Under the pieces are notes generated by a model. It was not told the origin of the DNA and did not search any database. It was given only the letters and a program-made list of their open reading frames with translations. A stretch of 6,151 nucleotides of DNA from an uncultured Actinomycetes bacterium (GTDB taxonomy: Bacteria; Actinomycetota; CALGFH01). This document shows positions 5,029 to 6,151 of this stretch, piece after piece; positions within the stretch are counted from its first letter, which is position 1, and each line of letters begins with the position of its first letter. The translations under genes and the position numbers were made by a program. The stretch lies in contig CALGFH010000077.1 of the NCBI GenBank assembly GCA_937881255.1, forward strand, positions 1 through 6,151, written 5' to 3'.

Positions 5029-5964
5029 ATGGACGCGGCCACCACCGAGCGCCCCGGCGTCCGCGCCGGGAAGCGGCCCGCCCGGCGCTTCGCCGACAAC
5101 GAGCGCCAGATGGCGATCTGGTTCCTGCTGCCGTCGATAGTCTACGTGGTCGCGCTCGTGGCGGTGCCGTTCTTCCTGGCCATCGGGTTCGCCTTCAGCG
5201 ACGTGACCGCCGGCGACCCCAGCTTCCAGTGGGCCGGCCTGCGCACCTTCGAGCGCGCCCTCGACGACCCGGTGTTCTGGCGCTCGCTGCGCAACACCTT
5301 CGTCTTCACCGTGGTCTCGATGGCCCTGATCGTGGTCCTCGGCAAGGTCCTGGCCAACATCCTGGTGGCGGACTTCCGCGGCAAGTGGCTGGTCCGGTTC
5401 CTGGTCCTGCTGCCCTGGACGACCCCGGTGGCCCTGTCGGCGGTGGCCTGGCTGTGGATGCTGGACTCGGTCTTCAGCCCGATCGACTGGGTGCTGCGCA
5501 ACCTGGGCCTGATCGACGGCAACATCTACTGGCTGGGCCGGCCGCAGCTGGCCATGGCGTCCGTGATCGCCGTCCACGTGTGGCGGCTGGTCCCGCTGTC
5601 GGCGGTCATCATCCTGGCCGGCCTGGTCGCCATCCCCAACGACATCCAGGAGGCGGCCCGGGTGGACGGGGCCGGCTTCTGGCGGCGCATGTTCGAGGTG
5701 ACCATCCCCCTGACCCTGCCCGTGGTCGCGGTCGCGGCCCTGTTCGGGGCCATCCTGACCTTCACCGACATGACGGTGGTGTACGTCCTCACCCGCGGCG
5801 GCCCCAACCACGCCACCCAGGTGCTGGCCAGCTGGGCGTTCATCCGCGGCATCGAGGGCGGCGACGTCGCCCAGGGGGCGGCGGTGGCGTTGTTCCTGTT
5901 CCCGCTGCTGCTGGCCGCGGCCATCGCCATCCTGCGGGCGGTCCGGCGCATGGAGGTGCTGTAG
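5029..5964 (+). CDS. Sugar ABC transporter permease, MalF/UgpA type
   Basis: 311 aa inner-membrane subunit forming half of the translocation channel. A cytoplasmic basic N-terminus (1-26) precedes about six hydrophobic segments, starting with IWFLLPSIVYVVALVAVPFF. The coupling loop contacting the ATPase is present as E208-A-A-R-V-D-G214, followed by FEVTIPLTLP (222-231), the EAA motif of binding-protein-dependent permeases. The segment LTRGGPNHATQVLA near the C-terminus is also characteristic of CUT1 MalF-like proteins. There is no large periplasmic insertion of the E. coli MalF kind, which is usual outside enterobacteria. ATG 5029 follows CGGAGG (5015-5020) by eight bases, with that site inside the end of the ATPase gene, so the two genes are translationally linked. 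Confidence 0.93.
   Translation: MDAATTERPGVRAGKRPARRFADNERQMAIWFLLPSIVYVVALVAVPFFLAIGFAFSDVTAGDPSFQWAGLRTFERALDDPVFWRSLRNTFVFTVVSMALIVVLGKVLANILVADFRGKWLVRFLVLLPWTTPVALSAVAWLWMLDSVFSPIDWVLRNLGLIDGNIYWLGRPQLAMASVIAVHVWRLVPLSAVIILAGLVAIPNDIQEAARVDGAGFWRRMFEVTIPLTLPVVAVAALFGAILTFTDMTVVYVLTRGGPNHATQVLASWAFIRGIEGGDVAQGAAVALFLFPLLLAAAIAILRAVRRMEVL
5952..5957 (+). promoter_or_regulatory. Ribosome binding site for the second permease, inside the first permease gene
   Basis: GGAGGT lies in the last codons of the upstream permease, seven bases before GTG 5965. It fixes the start of the truncated second permease, whose GTG immediately follows the TAG stop of the first with no gap, and suggests re-initiation by terminating ribosomes. 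Confidence 0.75.
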
Positions 5965-6151
5965 GTGGTCGCCACCGCCGAGGTGCCCAAGGGCGTCGCG
6001 GCCGAGCGGCTGCGGCGGCACTACCGGCGCCGCCATGTCATGGCCCGGGTCGGCCTCTACGTGGCCGCGGTGCTGGCCGCCTTCATCTGCGCCGCCCCGT
6101 TCCTGTGGAGCCTGGTCACCGCGTTCAAGCAGAACCGCGACCTCTACAACC
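5965..6151 (+). CDS. Sugar ABC transporter permease, MalG/UgpE type (partial, 3' end outside window)
   Basis: An open frame from GTG 5965 runs 62 codons to the window edge. The N-terminal 28 residues are charged and basic (AERLRRHYRRRH), then residues about 29-52 form a first membrane helix ending in APFLWSLVTAFKQNRDLYN. The pattern PFLW-x-L-x-T-x-FK is the hallmark start of MalG-like second permeases in carbohydrate importers. With the MalF-like gene directly upstream it should complete the heterodimeric channel. The EAA loop lies beyond the window, so this rests on the N-terminus, the adjacent start and the operon context. Confidence 0.88.
   Translation, partial: MVATAEVPKGVAAERLRRHYRRRHVMARVGLYVAAVLAAFICAAPFLWSLVTAFKQNRDLYN

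Noticed and set aside
3915..5099. Reverse-strand open frame opposite the ATPase
   Set aside because: The plus strand has every ABC ATPase motif in order, while the reverse frame shows none of any family.
4909..6036. Long reverse-strand open frame over the permease gene
   Set aside because: The translation is rich in Gln, His, Asp and Gly with no domain, and it is antisense to a permease with intact EAA and membrane motifs. It is a GC-driven shadow frame.
1..6151. CRISPR array, tRNA, rRNA, transposase or insertion-sequence ends
   Set aside because: No spaced direct repeats, tRNA cloverleaf sequence, ribosomal RNA sequence or transposase-like protein could be seen. Gene density and base composition look even across the window.

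Overview
The window comes from a very GC-rich bacterium, about 70% G+C or more by eye, with codons ending almost always in G or C. GTG starts, strong GGAGG-type ribosome binding sites, a Tat-type lipoprotein sugar-binding protein and the style of the membrane diguanylate cyclase all suggest an actinobacterium or a close high-GC soil lineage. The species cannot be read from this sequence.

Layout, left to right. (1) Positions 1-52, minus strand: the first 17 codons of a divergent gene whose N-terminus resembles NUDIX hydrolases. (2) Positions 53-134: a short divergent intergenic region with an imperfect 20-bp palindrome. (3) About 135-1205, plus strand: a diguanylate cyclase with a six-helix, histidine-rich membrane sensor fused to a GGEEF-type GGDEF domain that keeps its inhibitory I-site. 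(4) Positions 1206-1367: non-coding, with several GC-rich hairpins. (5) 1368-2444: a membrane protein of unknown function with about 10 helices and an internal duplication carrying paired Asp/His/Glu/His residues. (6) 2445-2527: a compact regulatory gap with a possible terminator hairpin and two palindromes. (7) 2528 to the right edge: an ABC importer operon of the carbohydrate CUT1 type, in the order Tat lipoprotein binding protein, MalK/UgpC-type ATPase, MalF-type permease, MalG-type permease (cut by the window end).

The four transporter genes are tightly packed (gaps of 13, 4 and 0 bases) and together supply every part of an importer: capture at the outer face of the membrane, a two-subunit channel and a dedicated ATPase. 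The imported sugar cannot be determined from the sequence. The cyclase and the unknown membrane protein look like separate transcription units, and nothing seen ties them to the transporter.

Most of the window is conventional. The parts that best repay a second look are the His-rich sensor of the cyclase, the duplicated D/H-motif membrane protein, and the palindrome upstream of the transporter operon. I found no CRISPR array, tRNA, rRNA, insertion sequence or recognisable riboswitch.
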